The notes: generated by a model from the sequence alone, not told the origin. A stretch of 64,000 nucleotides of DNA from Calycina herbarum (GCA_001414485.1 LLEY01000071.1:62001-126000), one strand, 5' to 3'. Positions 44,614-57,245 are shown, numbered from the stretch's first letter. Program-made: numbers and translations.

Positions 44614-47117
44614 GTAAAGGCCATGGTCTCTTGGTTTCTGGTATCGTTTCTGCCACTGGCATATTCAAGATCTTTGGACTTGGGTTTTCGACATCACAAC
44701 ACTCTAGGGACTGCCACTTGCTTTTTCGATCTACGACCTTTGTTTCTTCAGATGTCTCGACTTGGGATTTCAACGCGATAATTGGTCATGATCACCCCTC
44801 ATTCTCTCAGGGGAGATTTTTCTTTTCGATATTTTCTTTCTGCTACGATACCAGGATGGATGGAGTTTTTTCTGTTTTTACATTGGCCAACGGACAAAGG
44901 TTGACGGGTCGCTAGATACATATATGTATCATATGATTTCGATCTGACAAAATCCCCATTATTTCACTTTTCGCTTTGCACTTAATATGGACGGAAGCAC
45001 TTCGGTTTGGGTTCTCGCGCTACTTGGAAGGATTGGTGGTTCTGTGGAGGATTCATCATCTGGAATTGGTAGGAGGGATATCAACCGGGTCTTCTCTTTC
45101 TCGGTGCTTGGTAGTGGTTGTATCGTAGCAGGAATTCTAAAAGTACTTCTCATATCCTTTTTGTCCCTCTTGAATGTGACGTGAGAGTGCCGAATTTTCG
45201 TTCTGCCATTATTATCGATACAACCCAAGATCTGATATGTGATTGTCAGCCAATACGATAATGACCTTCGAAAGTCACGATACCGATCGATATCGATCGA
45301 TAATATCGCGGCCCAAGTTTGGTTGGATGTCAGCACTTTATATGGGATCAATTTTCTCTCTCTATCAGTCTGTTTAACCCACTTGCTTTAGAAGAATGAC
45401 TCTCAATTAACCCAGACGATTTGTTTAACGAAACCTAAAATTTGGCAACCCAATTGAGTCGAGTAGTTGGCATTCGCATGGGCAACCAGAACTTACCCTG
45501 CCGAGAGAGGATGCAATAGAAAAACCAACTGGGAAAGAGATATAATTTACAATGTGAATTGTTAGGTGACGACAGCTGCTCGCATTGACATGGGGAAGAA
45601 GTGATATGGGGAAGATATGGCATATATTCCGATATGAAGAGACAGAGAAATTTTCAGGAACTCGCTTTCCCAAGTTCTATATATCAAAGATTGTTCTCGA
45701 ACTATAATAGGGTCAAGATATTTGATAGTTCAAGCATGGAAAGTTGAAGAGAAGAAAGTAAAGACTTGCGCCCATCTGAATTGAGTCTTTTGAAGACATT
45801 GCTCAAGGGAAAGTACCTCTCTCTTGGCTGGAAACTTCTTTCCAAGGAGAATGCAAACTTGTATTCGCGAAGAGTATTTTCCATTTATGGGACGCAGAGT
45901 TGGATGTCAGCTCGTGAATATAAAAGTTCGAATCAAAGTATGCCCCATAACTGTCCACACTACTCACAGTCCAGCCAATTTTGTATACGTATGATTCGTC
46001 ATTTTCTTGACGTCAGAAATGAGCATCCTCATTGCTTTGGTAACTAATTATATATTCAAAAAGTAGAGGAAAAGTCTAGTACGAAGTCGAGAGGCTTGGT
46101 ACTGAAATATCGGTTTCTCTGAGGATCGCACCGTGTATGTGGCCCGTCACAATTGAAGGCAACATTGGTGCTGGACAATGGAAATTAGAATGCGTTCATC
46201 TTGTAGAAGCAGAGGCGTGTTTTTCTTCACCACCTTTGACCCCTCAACTTCCTCTCTTACACCGCCGAACCTGGGGTTGAGCGCATAGCACATTACTATG
46301 TGCCAAGATTATGTCAAGGGGGTTGCACAGATTCCCGCTTCATGGAAAAATATCTATACCATGCGTTTCTTCTCGAAGACTCTCCTAAGTGCACCGAGTG
46401 ATGGTGCTTGAACCCTGATACCGTGTCTTGGCACTGAAGGTAGGTTGTTGATCCAATGTCTAAAAAAGGCAAGTACGATTTAGATACATCAACAGTCAAT
46501 AGTACAAATTCCAAGATATTCTTTCCACGCTCCTTCCAAACCCAGACCCGACAAGAATGACCGTTGGCAATACCCCAAGACCCTGAAATCTCCAGCTTTC
46601 CTGTCAGCAAACCACCGATCGCGACAATACCGATCAGTCCCGCGTCCTCGAAAATTCAATCCGAGCCCCAAACCACATCTTAAGCATATATCATATACTG
46701 AGCCACCTCGTTTTTATAGTTCGGCTTCTCGAGAAGTCCCAAAGAGTCTTTGGGACTTTCCTCCACTCCCCTGGAGGCCTGCGTAGTTTACCAATTCTTC
46801 CAGTATTTTACACTCGATGCAGCAGACCTTTCGCAAGAAAGGATATATCGGCTAATAATTTCTTTGTAGGGTGACACGAGTGGTGCGCTTGGGTGGTCCA
46901 ACTTCGAGATCTCCCTTTCGCTTTCGGTCGCACAACTTTTTATTACGTCAGGCTGATAAGTGAACTCTGCTACTCGCGGTCGCATGTGATTTATGGGTCT
47001 CTTCACATGCTTAGTACCAAACAGCGACCACGGTTTTGCCACCGAGGTATAACTGATACTCAACATTTAACTCGTTCCTCTTCTTCCGTTGCCCTTTTTG
47101 CTTTCAGTCCTCTTACA
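44614..47117. other. intergenic, no gene supported
   Basis: A minus-strand frame at 44959-45351 (130 codons) ends in hydrophilic sequence but has no splice sites or homologous motif. Frames near 45425-46047 and 46314-46671 are also unsupported. A 16-bp palindrome CGATCGATATCGATCG lies at 45284-45299 and an 11-bp hairpin (AAGTCCCAAAG, 3-nt loop) at 46734-46758. Confidence 0.5.
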
Positions 47118-47789
47118 ATGCTCATTCTTATTTCTACTCAAATAAACAGTTGGTCGCCTGGTGTTATGTCGTTCTCGATAGAAAATCTCCTCGCTTGTTG
47201 GCGTTGGCTAGTTTTACGGCGTTATGATATCATCACTTGCTTGTTCACAACCATCGGATATACCACCCTCTTCAAGGGACATACACAGCATGTTGTTCCC
47301 ATCTACAATCCCCATCACCGACAAACGAAGACGAAATTATTTCGCAATGCCGTACTTTCGATACACATTATTGCAGGAATGGCGGAAATATCCCAGTGGT
47401 ATTTGGTCACCATCGTAACCGGACAAAGGCCAACGGCCGGACCAGTCGATTTTCTCCTTTGCTTTATCCAGTCTGTCACTTCATTGATTCTGGTCAAGCA
47501 TCTTGCAAGAGGATTCCCAATCATGGCCCGTCCATCATATCAATCTGGTTCAGTTGCTCGTTTGGTCGTGGCTGGATTTGCATGGTATACGCAGAGTCCG
47601 GATTGGCATGAGTCGGCAACAAAATCGGTGAACGCATTTATATACACACGTTACTTGATCCGTTATATCGGTCCTCTGATGAAGACAAGCCATGAGGATG
47701 TTGCTTCCAACCAAGCGATGTATAAGTCCAGGTATGGGCGCGGGGGCGACGGTCTTCATTCCTCCCCTTCCGGGCTCGAGGTATGTTGA
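47118..47789 (+). CDS. multi-pass membrane protein, function unknown, 3' end unresolved
   Basis: The frame is open from at least 46893, and the ATG at 47118 (MLILISTQINSWS) gives 223 residues to the TGA at 47787. Hydrophobic segments occur at ~28-52 (WRWLVLRRYDIITCLFTTIGYTT), ~78-96 (FRNAVLSIHIIAGMAEISQ) and ~118-140 (FLLCFIQSVTSLILVKHLA). GHTQHVVPIYNPHH between the first two is distinctive. After residue ~205 the frame ends at SGLEVC, where GAG-GTATGT looks like a donor; the downstream frame from ~47780 encodes a further membrane-like segment (RIIAFATTIPSIFLAAFLV), so a second exon is likely but I could not place its acceptor. Family unknown. Confidence 0.55.
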   Translation: MLILISTQINSWSPGVMSFSIENLLACWRWLVLRRYDIITCLFTTIGYTTLFKGHTQHVVPIYNPHHRQTKTKLFRNAVLSIHIIAGMAEISQWYLVTIVTGQRPTAGPVDFLLCFIQSVTSLILVKHLARGFPIMARPSYQSGSVARLVVAGFAWYTQSPDWHESATKSVNAFIYTRYLIRYIGPLMKTSHEDVASNQAMYKSRYGRGGDGLHSSPSGLEVC

Positions 47790-49196
47790 GGACGGCGAGG
47801 AGGAGCGACGGAAGAATTATCGCGTTTGCGACCACCATCCCAAGCATCTTTCTCGCTGCTTTTCTTGTTTCGAGGCATCTTCGTAGAGAGAACGCAAGCG
47901 AGGTCTCTGGGGACTGCGAGGAGGCACACGCAACGTAGCAGCGGCAGTTAGTTTGTGGCGACTAACGCCACCAATATGGTTGTTCGGGCGCGGGGCGATT
48001 TTCGGTGTTGGTGTTGGTGTCGTTGCTATTTGTTATTGATTCAATGCTGAAGCACGAGCTAGCATATGAATAAAGAGAGAAAGGAGTAATCTACTTACGA
48101 AGCCACACTCATGAGGGCGGAATTCAGACTCGAAGGTGCTCAAAAAACGGAGAATTTGTCGGTTGAGCAATTAAGTGCAAGCTGTTGGAGACAGTCGACT
48201 CTCGAGTTCCTACCTAGGTAGGTTGTTGGCGACGAGAAGGAGTTTTGGGAAGGAGCGACAGGAAATATCTCTCGGCGTGAATTCCTCCACCACTTTAACC
48301 TTAATTCTTTTGACAGCCTACAGGTACTCTTCTCTCAAAGTCATGTATAGATGCTCCTTGTTCAAATTCCACTGCATTTTAATGCACAACACGTTGCCTT
48401 CTCGTAGAGTCCTCCCTCACTTCCGGTCCGTGGCACGTACTGGCTTATCCCGGTTCGTTCTCTACTGAATCTTCGGCCAACAAAAAGGTACCTATGCTTC
48501 AATTTCCACTTCAAACCCCTCTGGAAGAAATGAACTGATTTTGAGAGTGATGGAGCATGCTGACATGTGCAGAGACCAACTGGAAAAAACGTGTTCAAAG
48601 CAATCGGCGCGATGTGTTAATTAAGAAGTAAACACCTCAAATGACTATCGTGGGCCACTTATAATTGACGTCATGAGTGTGAAGTCTGGTGGCATAATAA
48701 AAGATGTCAGAATTTTACTCACTTTATTTTCAATTAAACAGTCTAGAATCATTCAACGTGTTTCCCGAGAAAGCTTAGAAGAAGTATAAATGGTTTCGTT
48801 TCTTGATTTTTATCGTGATAACTCGTACATATAATCTCCACCTTTTCTCAAAATGAGGCTATCCACACTTTGTATATATGCTCTCCCGTCACTTAAAAAG
48901 ATTATTCAATGACTACAATGCAATTGCTACTCAATTATTCGTAGTAGGGTTCAAACTTAATTATGCCTGTTCTGACTATTTTGGTGTAGCGTGCGAGAAT
49001 CGCGATTTAAAAGGAAATGCTTCATAGAAGCAAATAATCCTTGGCGCAAAATGAAGTCCTAAGTTAAAACTTTCTTTTGAGCCTATACATGTGTTAGTCC
49101 AATAACAATTAAAGGTTGAGGAGTTTAATATCTGAAAAAATGAATTCTTCTGAGAAATAATCAAAATTTTAAAGTTGAAACTAAGAATTTCTTTAC
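47790..49196. other. intergenic, no gene supported
   Basis: 47790-47935 may hold the continuation of the preceding membrane-protein gene. 48175-48600 has overlapping frames without features. From 48700 the region becomes AT-rich with no open frames until the MITE at 49200. Confidence 0.45.
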
Positions 49197-49622
49197 TAAG
49201 GGCCTGTTTGGATCGCACATTTTCATAGAATATTTAAATATGCACCACCAAAAAATGGCTTAAACTTATGCTATCATATTTGAATGTGCCGCACTTTTAG
49301 ATATGCCGAATCGTTTGGCCTACACATCTAAAAGTGCGGTATATCCTAGAATATATTCGAATATATTTTAAAAAAATATACACCACCTAAAAAGAAGGAT
49401 ATTGGAAAGTTGGAATATTTCCTATAAATCTTTTACTTCTTAGCTAATTCCACTGTTCCTGCAAAATATACACCGATAGATATTCTACGAGCCAATCGAT
49501 TATTGAATATTTAATAAAAAATATAGAACATAAACAAATATATTCCGAGCTACCTTGAACATCAACTGGCATATTTTATAGAATATTTTAATATGCTATG
49601 GAGTGAGCCAAACAGGCCCTAA
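49197..49622. mobile_element. PIF/Harbinger (Tourist)-like MITE, 420 bp, TAA duplication
   Basis: Element 49200-49619 begins GGGCCTGTTTGG and ends CCAAACAGGCCC, and TAA flanks both sides (49197-49199 and 49620-49622). This TIR and the TWA-type 3-bp duplication are the hallmarks of PIF/Harbinger elements. The interior is AT-rich, without coding capacity, and includes an inner inverted repeat (GCCGCACTTTTAGAT near 49290 and ATCTAAAAGTGCGG near 49326). It is a non-autonomous element. Confidence 0.85.
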
Positions 49623-49998
49623 TTAGGACTTTATGGAATAGAAACAAAGAGTGAATTACGACTGGTTAAACGTACTAGCTCATGCTATTATATCTACTCC
49701 CTTGACCTCGTCGTCGCCGAATAAGTCCATAGTTCTTTTGAAGTCGTAGGGGCGACTTTCGGCAGTAAGTACTACTCAAATTACTACAACCTTGATTTTT
49801 TACTTCTAGATATTGAATTGCATGTTTCTGCGTTGTATTATACTATATATTTCTAGAATGTTGAAAATAAAGGAGAGTGAAAATCAGGGGTCGGGATCGG
49901 GTGTCTTAGCAACACCACGCTATTATCATAGTATTGATTAAAACACCAAGGATAATGCCGTGTGATATCCTTGGAATTATTCTTCAAATAGTACAGAT
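49623..49998. other. short intergenic segment between two transposons
   Basis: Ordinary AT-leaning sequence between the Harbinger-like MITE and the LINE. No open frame or structure worth naming. Confidence 0.6.
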
Positions 49999-50949
49999 AG
50001 TACGTATTTATTTATTTATTTATTTCTATTTAACGTCAGGCGGAGGCTAGATCGCGTGGTCTAGGTCCTAAAAGAGTCCCAAAAGAGGGCAAATGACGCT
50101 AGGGGGGGTGCCCTAGGCTATAGGGGTGGTAAACGAACGAGCTAATTTACAAGTAATAGTTTAAAGAGAAGCTCTACTTTCGGAATAGCCCTTATCCTTA
50201 ATTAGTTAGAGAATTAGGGAAAGATAAAGGAAATATATAAAAATATAAAGAAAAAGGAGAGAGAGAGAGAGAGTTTAAACTATCTCGGGGGGCAGATTTT
50301 AGAAAAGAATTTAGTCTTATAGAAGACTTTACCAAAGAGCTCCTCATAGCCAGGCCTAAAGAGGGTTTGCGGGTTCCTCTCTGCCTTAGCTAACAGCCTT
50401 GGATCCTTGTTATTTGCAAGCCTGTAAAAGAGTAGGTGGAATTGTGCTTTAGCCTTTTTACATTTATAGCTTCCTGATTTTAGTAGTGTGTTAGAGTGAA
50501 AGAAGCGAAGGTGGTATGCCGTGAAGTCGCTATGCCTTGTTCGGGCTGTGATTAGACGAGACAGGACCTCTCTTGGTAACTGGAGAGTCTTCGGTTTCGG
50601 GAGCCAGTAGGTGAGCCCGAGTTTCTTATAGCAGGTCGGGAGAGTTGTCTGCTAAAGCTTGTTTGTAAGCTTAGTCCCTGCCTCCTTTACCTCTCTCTTA
50701 AGTGTGGCTACGTAAAGTAGGGAAGAGGAATCGGAGAGAGGTGTCCGGGCTGCTTTCCCTGTAGCTTTGTCGGCTATTTCATTGCCGAGGATTCCTATAT
50801 GGCTAGGGCACCACCTTGCCTGGACCTTCCTAGGGTATAGCTGTACTAAGTTGAATACCTTATTAAAGGTTCCCTGAGAAGTGCTACAGGATCGGTGTGT
50901 TAACTGTAGAGTAGCTTTAAGGTTGTTAAGGCAGATCTAGCACTTCGTA

Positions 50950-53900
50950 GCCGAGTCCTAGAAAGGGGAGTCTATAGCGAGTTCTAGACCGTGAAGGGCG
51001 GCTCTAGCTTCTGCGTCGTATATCTCGAGAGTTTTACCGAAGGGGAAGATCTTTGTATTTAATATAACCCCTCCTCTTGTAAGGTATATGCCTCCACTAG
51101 TGCTTTTGTTGTCTAAGCGAGAGCCGTCGGTAAATATAACCAAATCCGTAGGCGGAACAGAGGAAAGGAACTCGAGGAATTCTGCTTTATAGGAGTCTTT
51201 ATTACCACTAGGGCTAGGGCCTACTACCTCGAGAAGGCGGGCTTGACGGTTGAAACCTCTATTCCACGGGGGGTCTTGAATTGGGTCTATTTCTTCTGAA
51301 GAAGAGAGGGGTTGAAAAGAGCGGTAGGTGAGCCTAGCTTTTGTGTAAGGGTTATTTACACATTGCTTAAGTGGGTGTGCTAAGTTAAGCCGGCGAGTCC
51401 TAGCCTCAAAAGCCCTGCTTTTTGTAATAAGGGTAATTTCAGCGGCGAGGAGGCCAGATTCCATGAGGAGTGCCGAGATGGGGGTGGTTTTATAGACCGG
51501 AAGGATAATCCTAGCGCACTTTGCAACCACTCTGTCTAGGAGGGTTAGGTGGCGGCTGATCCGGTTGTTTATAGAGCCTGCCTGGCCCGTTTTCTCCCTT
51601 GTTCGACCAGGGTACCAGGTCTCGTGTCCGAAGTAGGCGATTGAGAGGATATAGGCAGTGGTAGCTTGTTTCAGAAGATGTGGAGGGGATCCTCTTACTG
51701 TGTTTGTTGTACTTTTGAGAGCATTAGCCACAAGTGTGGCCTTGCTAGCCATTCTTTTGACGTGGCTATAGAAAGTAAGACGAGGGTCGAAGAAGATGCC
51801 AAGCTACTGGAGTTCCTGCGTAGGCTCTATTGTCTTTCCTTCAACTATAATAGAGGGAGGAGGTCGAATCCCTCTCCCTTTTTGCTTTCTTTTATAAGAG
51901 AAGTGGATAAGTTCTGACTTTTTAGTGTCAAAGGTAATACCCTCGTCTGTGCCCTACTTAAGGGCGCTAGCCACTTGTTCCGAGAGTAGCTTGATATTCC
52001 CTGCCTTTGAGGGCCTAAAAGTAAGTAATCCAATGTCGTCTGCGTAGCCGAATCTCTGTACCACCGGAAGCGAGCCGACTCCTAGTCTAAAGAGAGGCTG
52101 AATATAGAGTATAAAGAGGATAGGCGAGATAGGCGAGCCTTGAGGAAGTCCGTACTGAAGCGGGGTAGCTGCGCCTATTTCTCTATCTAGCTTTACCTTC
52201 ACTGATCTGTTAGTTAAGAAAGAGGAGACCTATTCTATAAAGCAATGCGGCCAGCCTTGCTCTCTTAACCTTTTGATTAGGCGGCTAGGAAGTACTGCGT
52301 CGAAAGCTCCCTTAATATCAAGTGTAAGAAGGGAGGCTTCTTGTTTGTCGGCTAGAGCTGACTCTATGTCGTAGGTGAGGTAGGTGGTAAGGTCTGTGGC
52401 AGCCCTTAGCGGAAGAGCCCCGAACTGGTTCTGTCCTAGAATAGAGTGCTTAATAGCTATCTACGAAACTCGCTTAGCGAGGAGCCTTTTAAGCCCTTTT
52501 CTAAGGACCGAGAGTAGAGCAATTGGCCGGTATGCTCGAGGGGAAGACTTGTCTTTCTTATTAGGTTTTGGGATAATAGCGACGATAGTAGAGCGGAAGA
52601 TCTTTGGGTGGAATCCTGTCTCTATGCAGTCTTTGAACAGAGAGAGGACAAGGTTTGAGATCCGTGGCTAGGCTACTTTGAGGATCCCTGTTACTAGCTC
52701 GTCCTCTCCTGGTGCAGTCGAGGCTTTGCTGAGGATCGATTCCTCGACCTCGTGTAAAGTGAGGGCTGCCTATGGGAGGGACTGAGTAGAGGTGGTTAGG
52801 GTGTTAAATGGTATATCTCCAACTTCGGCCTTGTTTGTGAGCAGCTCCTGTACGAGGATCTTCTGCTTCTCCTGAGTAGTAAAGCCTAGCTGGCCTACCG
52901 AGTCTCTTAAAGGGGGAGACTTATAGATTCCAGTGCTCTAGTGCTACTTGCAAATCTTAAAGACGTCTTTGCTCTTTGTAGCCTTATCGATTAGGCTACG
53001 GAAGTGTTCTCTTTTTGCCTTCCGGATTTCCTGCCTTAGACTCCTACGGAGAGACTTCAAGGCTCGAGGGCTCGCGTTGAGCCTTTGTGCCTGCCTTGCC
53101 TCGGTGGCCGCCGTCTGGTATTCCTTGTTCTACTAGGGGTGTCCGAATCCATGTCTGAGACCTTGCTTAGCACTATAGAGGTATGCGCTGTGTACACTCT
53201 TAGTGATAAATCCTACTAGAGCCTCTAGCGATTCCGTGTTTGGTTGTTGCGTAAGTTCGTATAGCTATTGTGTCTCGAGCTTACTTTGGAGGGTAGTCTC
53301 GAAGGTTTTAACGTCAAGGGTGCTAAGTTTTAAAGGCGGATCCTTCTCTATTAGGTTTCCTACGTACGGAAGCCGAGTAAGAAGTAGGAGGTGGTTAGAG
53401 CTATACTTAAAGGTAAGGTCTATCTTAGTAGACGCCCCTCTTTGGTAGAGGTTGCTTAAGCAAAAGGCAAGGTCGAGGGTGTTGCCGAGGTTGTGCGTTT
53501 GCGTCCTAGGAGGGGTAGAGAGTTGTAGCCCTCTGTCCTCTGTCTAGTTAGCAAGCGAGGGGGCTTGTGTGCTTTCCTGCCCTAGGAAATCTGGTTGCTA
53601 GAGCTGGCTCTTTAGGTTTAAGTCTCCGGCTATAAGGGTATTCGTTGTAGTAATGTATTGTGAGTGAAGGACGAGGTTAATAGCCTCTCCAGCGCCCTTG
53701 GCGCCTAGGGGGGCGTTGTATACGTTAAGGATATACAACGGGGGGCCTTGGGAGAGCGTGATCTCGATGTAAACAAGGTCCTGGTATTTAAGCGAGGGTG
53801 TGATCGGTGTTTGTTGACTTGAGAGGATCCTCGCTCCTTTCCGTATAAATGTGAGCGCTCTAGGGGGGTCATCGTTCTAGTCATATATGGGTGTAAAGCA

Positions 53901-54115
53901 GTTGTAATTCGGGTGGCGTCTTATGATCTGGCGGGTAATCTCCCTCTGGTATACGTATGGTTCTTAGATAAGGATAATGTCGACTTGTCTAGAGTGAGCT
54001 AGTTGGAGAACCAGCTCCTGGTACTTACTAGACTTGTGAACGTTGATCTGTAGGACTTGGAGGCAGTGGTTTTTAGCAAACCCTTGTCTACTTATAGAGA
54101 AACTATGATAGTATT
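50950..54115 (-). pseudogene. LINE ORF2: endonuclease, reverse transcriptase, RNase H; stop codons
   Basis: In order on the minus strand: AP-type endonuclease (QINVHKSSKYQELVLQLA near 54060, IAGDLNLKSQL near 53620, LDLAFCL near 53465); reverse transcriptase (RAYRPIALLSVLRKGLKRLL near 52510, LLTLDIKGAFDAVLPSRLI near 52310, GLPQGSPISPILFILYI near 52130, FGYADDIGLL near 52050); a connection region; and RNase H (VIFTDGSRLDNKSTSGGIYL near 51130, EIYDAEARAALHGLELAI near 51000). The catalytic YADD is intact. Nonsense codons interrupt the frame repeatedly (for example near 51950, 51805, 52230 and 52460). Confidence 0.85.
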
Positions 54116-54129
54116 GCCTCGGGTTCTTT

Positions 54130-55756
54130 GAATAGAGAGGTGTTCGGAAGCCTCTTCTATAGGAGTGTCTATAGGGGTGTTAGAATCATGTTCTTGGGAT
54201 AGTGTAGTAGGCGAGGTAGGCGAGGTAGGCGGGAGGGGCGAGAGAGGCGAGTGAGGCGAGGTAGGAGAGAGCGGGGACGTAGAGTAGTTTCTAGCTAAGA
54301 CTGTAGGACCCTCTTCTTCTAGCTGAGGAGGGGGAGGGGTAGTAGGGCGGTTTATTTCCGTGTCTTCGTTATAGTAGGGTGAGTCTTCCTCTCTTCTAAT
54401 CTGAATCTCGTTATATACTTGGCGGACGGCTCTCTTGTTCTCGACCGAGGGAGGGGGTCCGGTGGCTTTTGGTCGGAGCTGGCACGTAGGGTCGTCCGAG
54501 GTGTGTGGTCTGCTATAATGTAGGCATTTAAGCTTATATTAAGGGTGCTTTATACACCGAGGGTGGAAGGCCTCCGAGTGTTATATACTACTGTATAGGC
54601 GGCATCGCTGGTTTTTCCCACAGTTTCGTAAGTTATGCCACATCTAGCACTTCGAGTACTGAAGTATAGTAGAAATCTTAGGAAGACGCTTCGTATAAGC
54701 TCTTCTGCTGAGGAGGGACGTCCTGTCCGGGATAGTGTTAGGAGCTCTTATATCCTCTTCTTTAAAGAATATAATCTAGGAGGTGAAAAACAGCTCTTCT
54801 AAGCGAGAGCTAGTAGCTAAGTCGACTTTCGTAGGTGTGATTCCTGTTCAGTCCTTTATTGCTATAGCTATAATTTTAGAGGTAGTAGGGATTAGAGTCG
54901 AGAGAATCGTTCCTCCCTCGCTAATCTGTACAGTTTCTACACTTCTAGGTATCCCTGATACTCGGAAAGCTACCTAATCTTGTGAGACCTCTATTCTAGT
55001 GGTGGCAAATAGAGTTTGAATGTGGGCCCTCTTTGCTGTTAGAAGAGTATCGAGGGCTTCTTTGTCCTTTGGGACGATAGCGAACCCGGAATTAACCGAG
55101 AGTACTTCTTGTATAAGCTCTTTACAGCCTATTTTCGGATCGTAGAGCGTGAGGAAGATAGCTTGAGCGGAGTGGTTCCTGTCGGGAGAGTCTAGAGGAA
55201 GTCGGACGAAGACTCTAAGGTCAGGTCTGGCTAGAGCCCTCTTATTCTTCTTTAAGAGAGCGGAGAGAGGGGGCGTTATTGTTGTACTTATGGTTTTAGG
55301 TTAGATTTCAGGCGCTAAGGCATTCATTATGGTCTGTGCGTACGAGATTTTCCTCCTAGGATTCAAGGAGGGGGGGGAGGTTGGAGAGGGCGTAGGAGCG
55401 TCCCTACACTCTGGTTGAGTGTCAAGGGCTGTAGGTTATAGAGGAAGAGCCTCCCTAGTATATGCCTTATGAAAGGATAGGCTAAGGTCGGTTACCTAAG
55501 TGCAAAAGGCCCGGAGGAAGGGCAGGAGGTCCGGAGGTACGCTGTCGAGAGCAATGCTAAGGTGGTGGTCTATAGCTTCCCCAATCCCTCCGAAGAAGGT
55601 CTGGGCAATAGTACCACGTTCGAGAGCCCTGGCAGTCGTTGCTACGAAGCGTTGTTGGATATTCGGGATAGGGGGGATCGGTCGAACCTCCCCCCTCCTT
55701 AAACCCCTTCCCAGGGGCGTAGGCGAGGACGGAGGCCCTCCTGAGAGAGTCTCCAT
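54130..55756 (-). pseudogene. LINE ORF1 (gag-like, zinc knuckle), stop codons
   Basis: Opens at ATG 55756 (METLSGGPPSSPTPLGRG); first stop after 86 codons. The rest can be read with several TAG stops: a basic central region, then a Cys/His zinc-knuckle segment (KCWHNLRNCGKNQRC-like, CPRCIKHP) around 54530-54660, then a Pro/Ser/Thr-rich tail (SPLSPTSPHSPLSPLPPTSP) to about 54130. The family role is RNA binding. Confidence 0.75.
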
Positions 55757-55856
55757 GGAAGGAATTCAGCTTATTATGTAGAAGCAAGAGAGATTAAGCG
55801 TTTTTAGAACAAAAAATTTAATCTGCGAAAAAGGTGTGATGTTGGTAGTACGTATT

Positions 55857-57244
55857 AAAGTCGGTTTACCAATAATATATTGCCAACACTGGTTTAGGAT
55901 GAGTTCGGGGTGATCTATCAGAGGCGAAGAGTTGTATTTGGTTTTTTACAGTATACTTACAGTTAGAAAGCAGCACTTAGGAGGACTTATTAAGATCAAT
56001 CGGGTGCTACGTGGATGATTTTCGTGGTGCCAACTTCGCTGACTACCTCCCAGCCTCAAGCATCCTGGGGATTTTCAGCGCTAGCAATTGGCCAGGACTA
56101 TCGCTATGCCTTCACCACCTAGAGCAACTAGTAATCCTCCTATATACATCCAACATCTCTTCCAATCTCGCCCCTTATCATCGTGGAGTCAGTAGTATAC
56201 TCGACCGAGAAGTATCGCAGTGCTGTGTTTCAGGAACCGTCCGTCGCACACCCAATCCAAATTAAATTCCAAGGCAACGGACGGGCTAGGTTTTGTAGCA
56301 TGCTTAGTCTGGAGGCATCGCAATGTCGAGTTCGCATATCGTTAGAGGTTTAGGACGGAAATTTTTACAATTCGCATAGCTTTGATTCCGGTAACCAGGC
56401 ACTTGGAAAGTCAACATCCGAAGACGCAACCCGCTGCCATCACATTTTATCCCAAGCCCAAAACTGACCTGCTCAATCACCAACTGAAACACCCTCAATG
56501 CGTATAGAAATGAGATGCATGGCTGCTTCAATTTCCCGAAAATCGTCTTGCTGACTGCCTCCAAGTTCGCAGAAATACCGGTGCATCGAGGGAAAGTTTG
56601 GCACAAAGAGGAAGTAGACTCGACTAGTAATTCATCAGCCAAAATAACTTTCGTAGATAGAATTCCCACGTCTTGGGGGACGAATGGATCCCATGTAGGT
56701 ATAGAGGCAGATACCTTGTGCGGCCGGGGAATCGAGTGCTCTGTGCTCACCATGTCACTGCACCACCACTGCACCAGAATTGCGAAATAATCATGTTGAG
56801 TGTGAAGAAAATGTATCTCGGAACGAGATTTATCGTTCTACTGTGCTGTGGACGCAGCATTCATATTTTGGTGGAAATCAAACATTTTGGTCGTTGGGGT
56901 TTCGTGTTCTGGGCTTGGCGCCCCCCCCTAATCGTTCCTTCCCGATTAGGAAATATCAAAACATGACGCTCCCAACCTTCCCTGCCACACCAAAACTGGC
57001 TGCAGCGCAAATTGGCTGCACGCAGACTCTAATCAGCGAATAGAGTGTATCATCAATTGGAATCAATGTGCGTAACACTTTTGTGCACACTTGCGCGCGA
57101 ACGGCGCATCGCATCCATTTCTGCTGAAAGTTGGAGTCATTATAAGCAGGCTTCTAGATAATCAATGTTGATTTCTCTTCTAGAATACGTATCTAGTAAA
57201 GTTCCTTTGATGACAAATGAGATGAACCGTAAGGGTGTAAAGAC
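55857..57244. other. intergenic, no gene supported
   Basis: Frames on both strands overlap at 56304-56966 (156 codons minus, 97 and 91 codons plus) without motifs or splice sites. An eight-C run lies near 56922. Nothing else can be supported. Confidence 0.5.
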
Positions 57245-57245
57245 G

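Larger units (their letters stand above)
49999..55856 (-). mobile_element. full-length Tad1-like LINE retrotransposon, inactivated
   Basis: The insertion 50010-55845 is bounded by an 11-bp duplication TAGTACGTATT (49999-50009 and 55846-55856). On the minus strand the 5' end is at 55845 and the 3' end terminates in (AAAT)n at 50010-50022. The order is that of Tad1-type LINEs: ORF1 with a zinc-knuckle region, then ORF2 with AP endonuclease, reverse transcriptase and RNase H. Both frames can be followed for long distances but carry TAG/TAA stops at Trp and Gln positions, so the copy is dead. The 3' UTR contains a GA-repeat (50262-50275). Confidence 0.9.

Noticed and set aside
45284..45299. 16-bp palindrome CGATCGATATCGATCG
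   Set aside because: Short, made of a simple ATCG register, and not next to a recognised gene start; no function can be supported.
44959..45351. 130-codon minus-strand frame with a hydrophilic end
   Set aside because: Its 5' half reads through AT-rich sequence and shows no family features; it might be a last exon but no acceptor was found.
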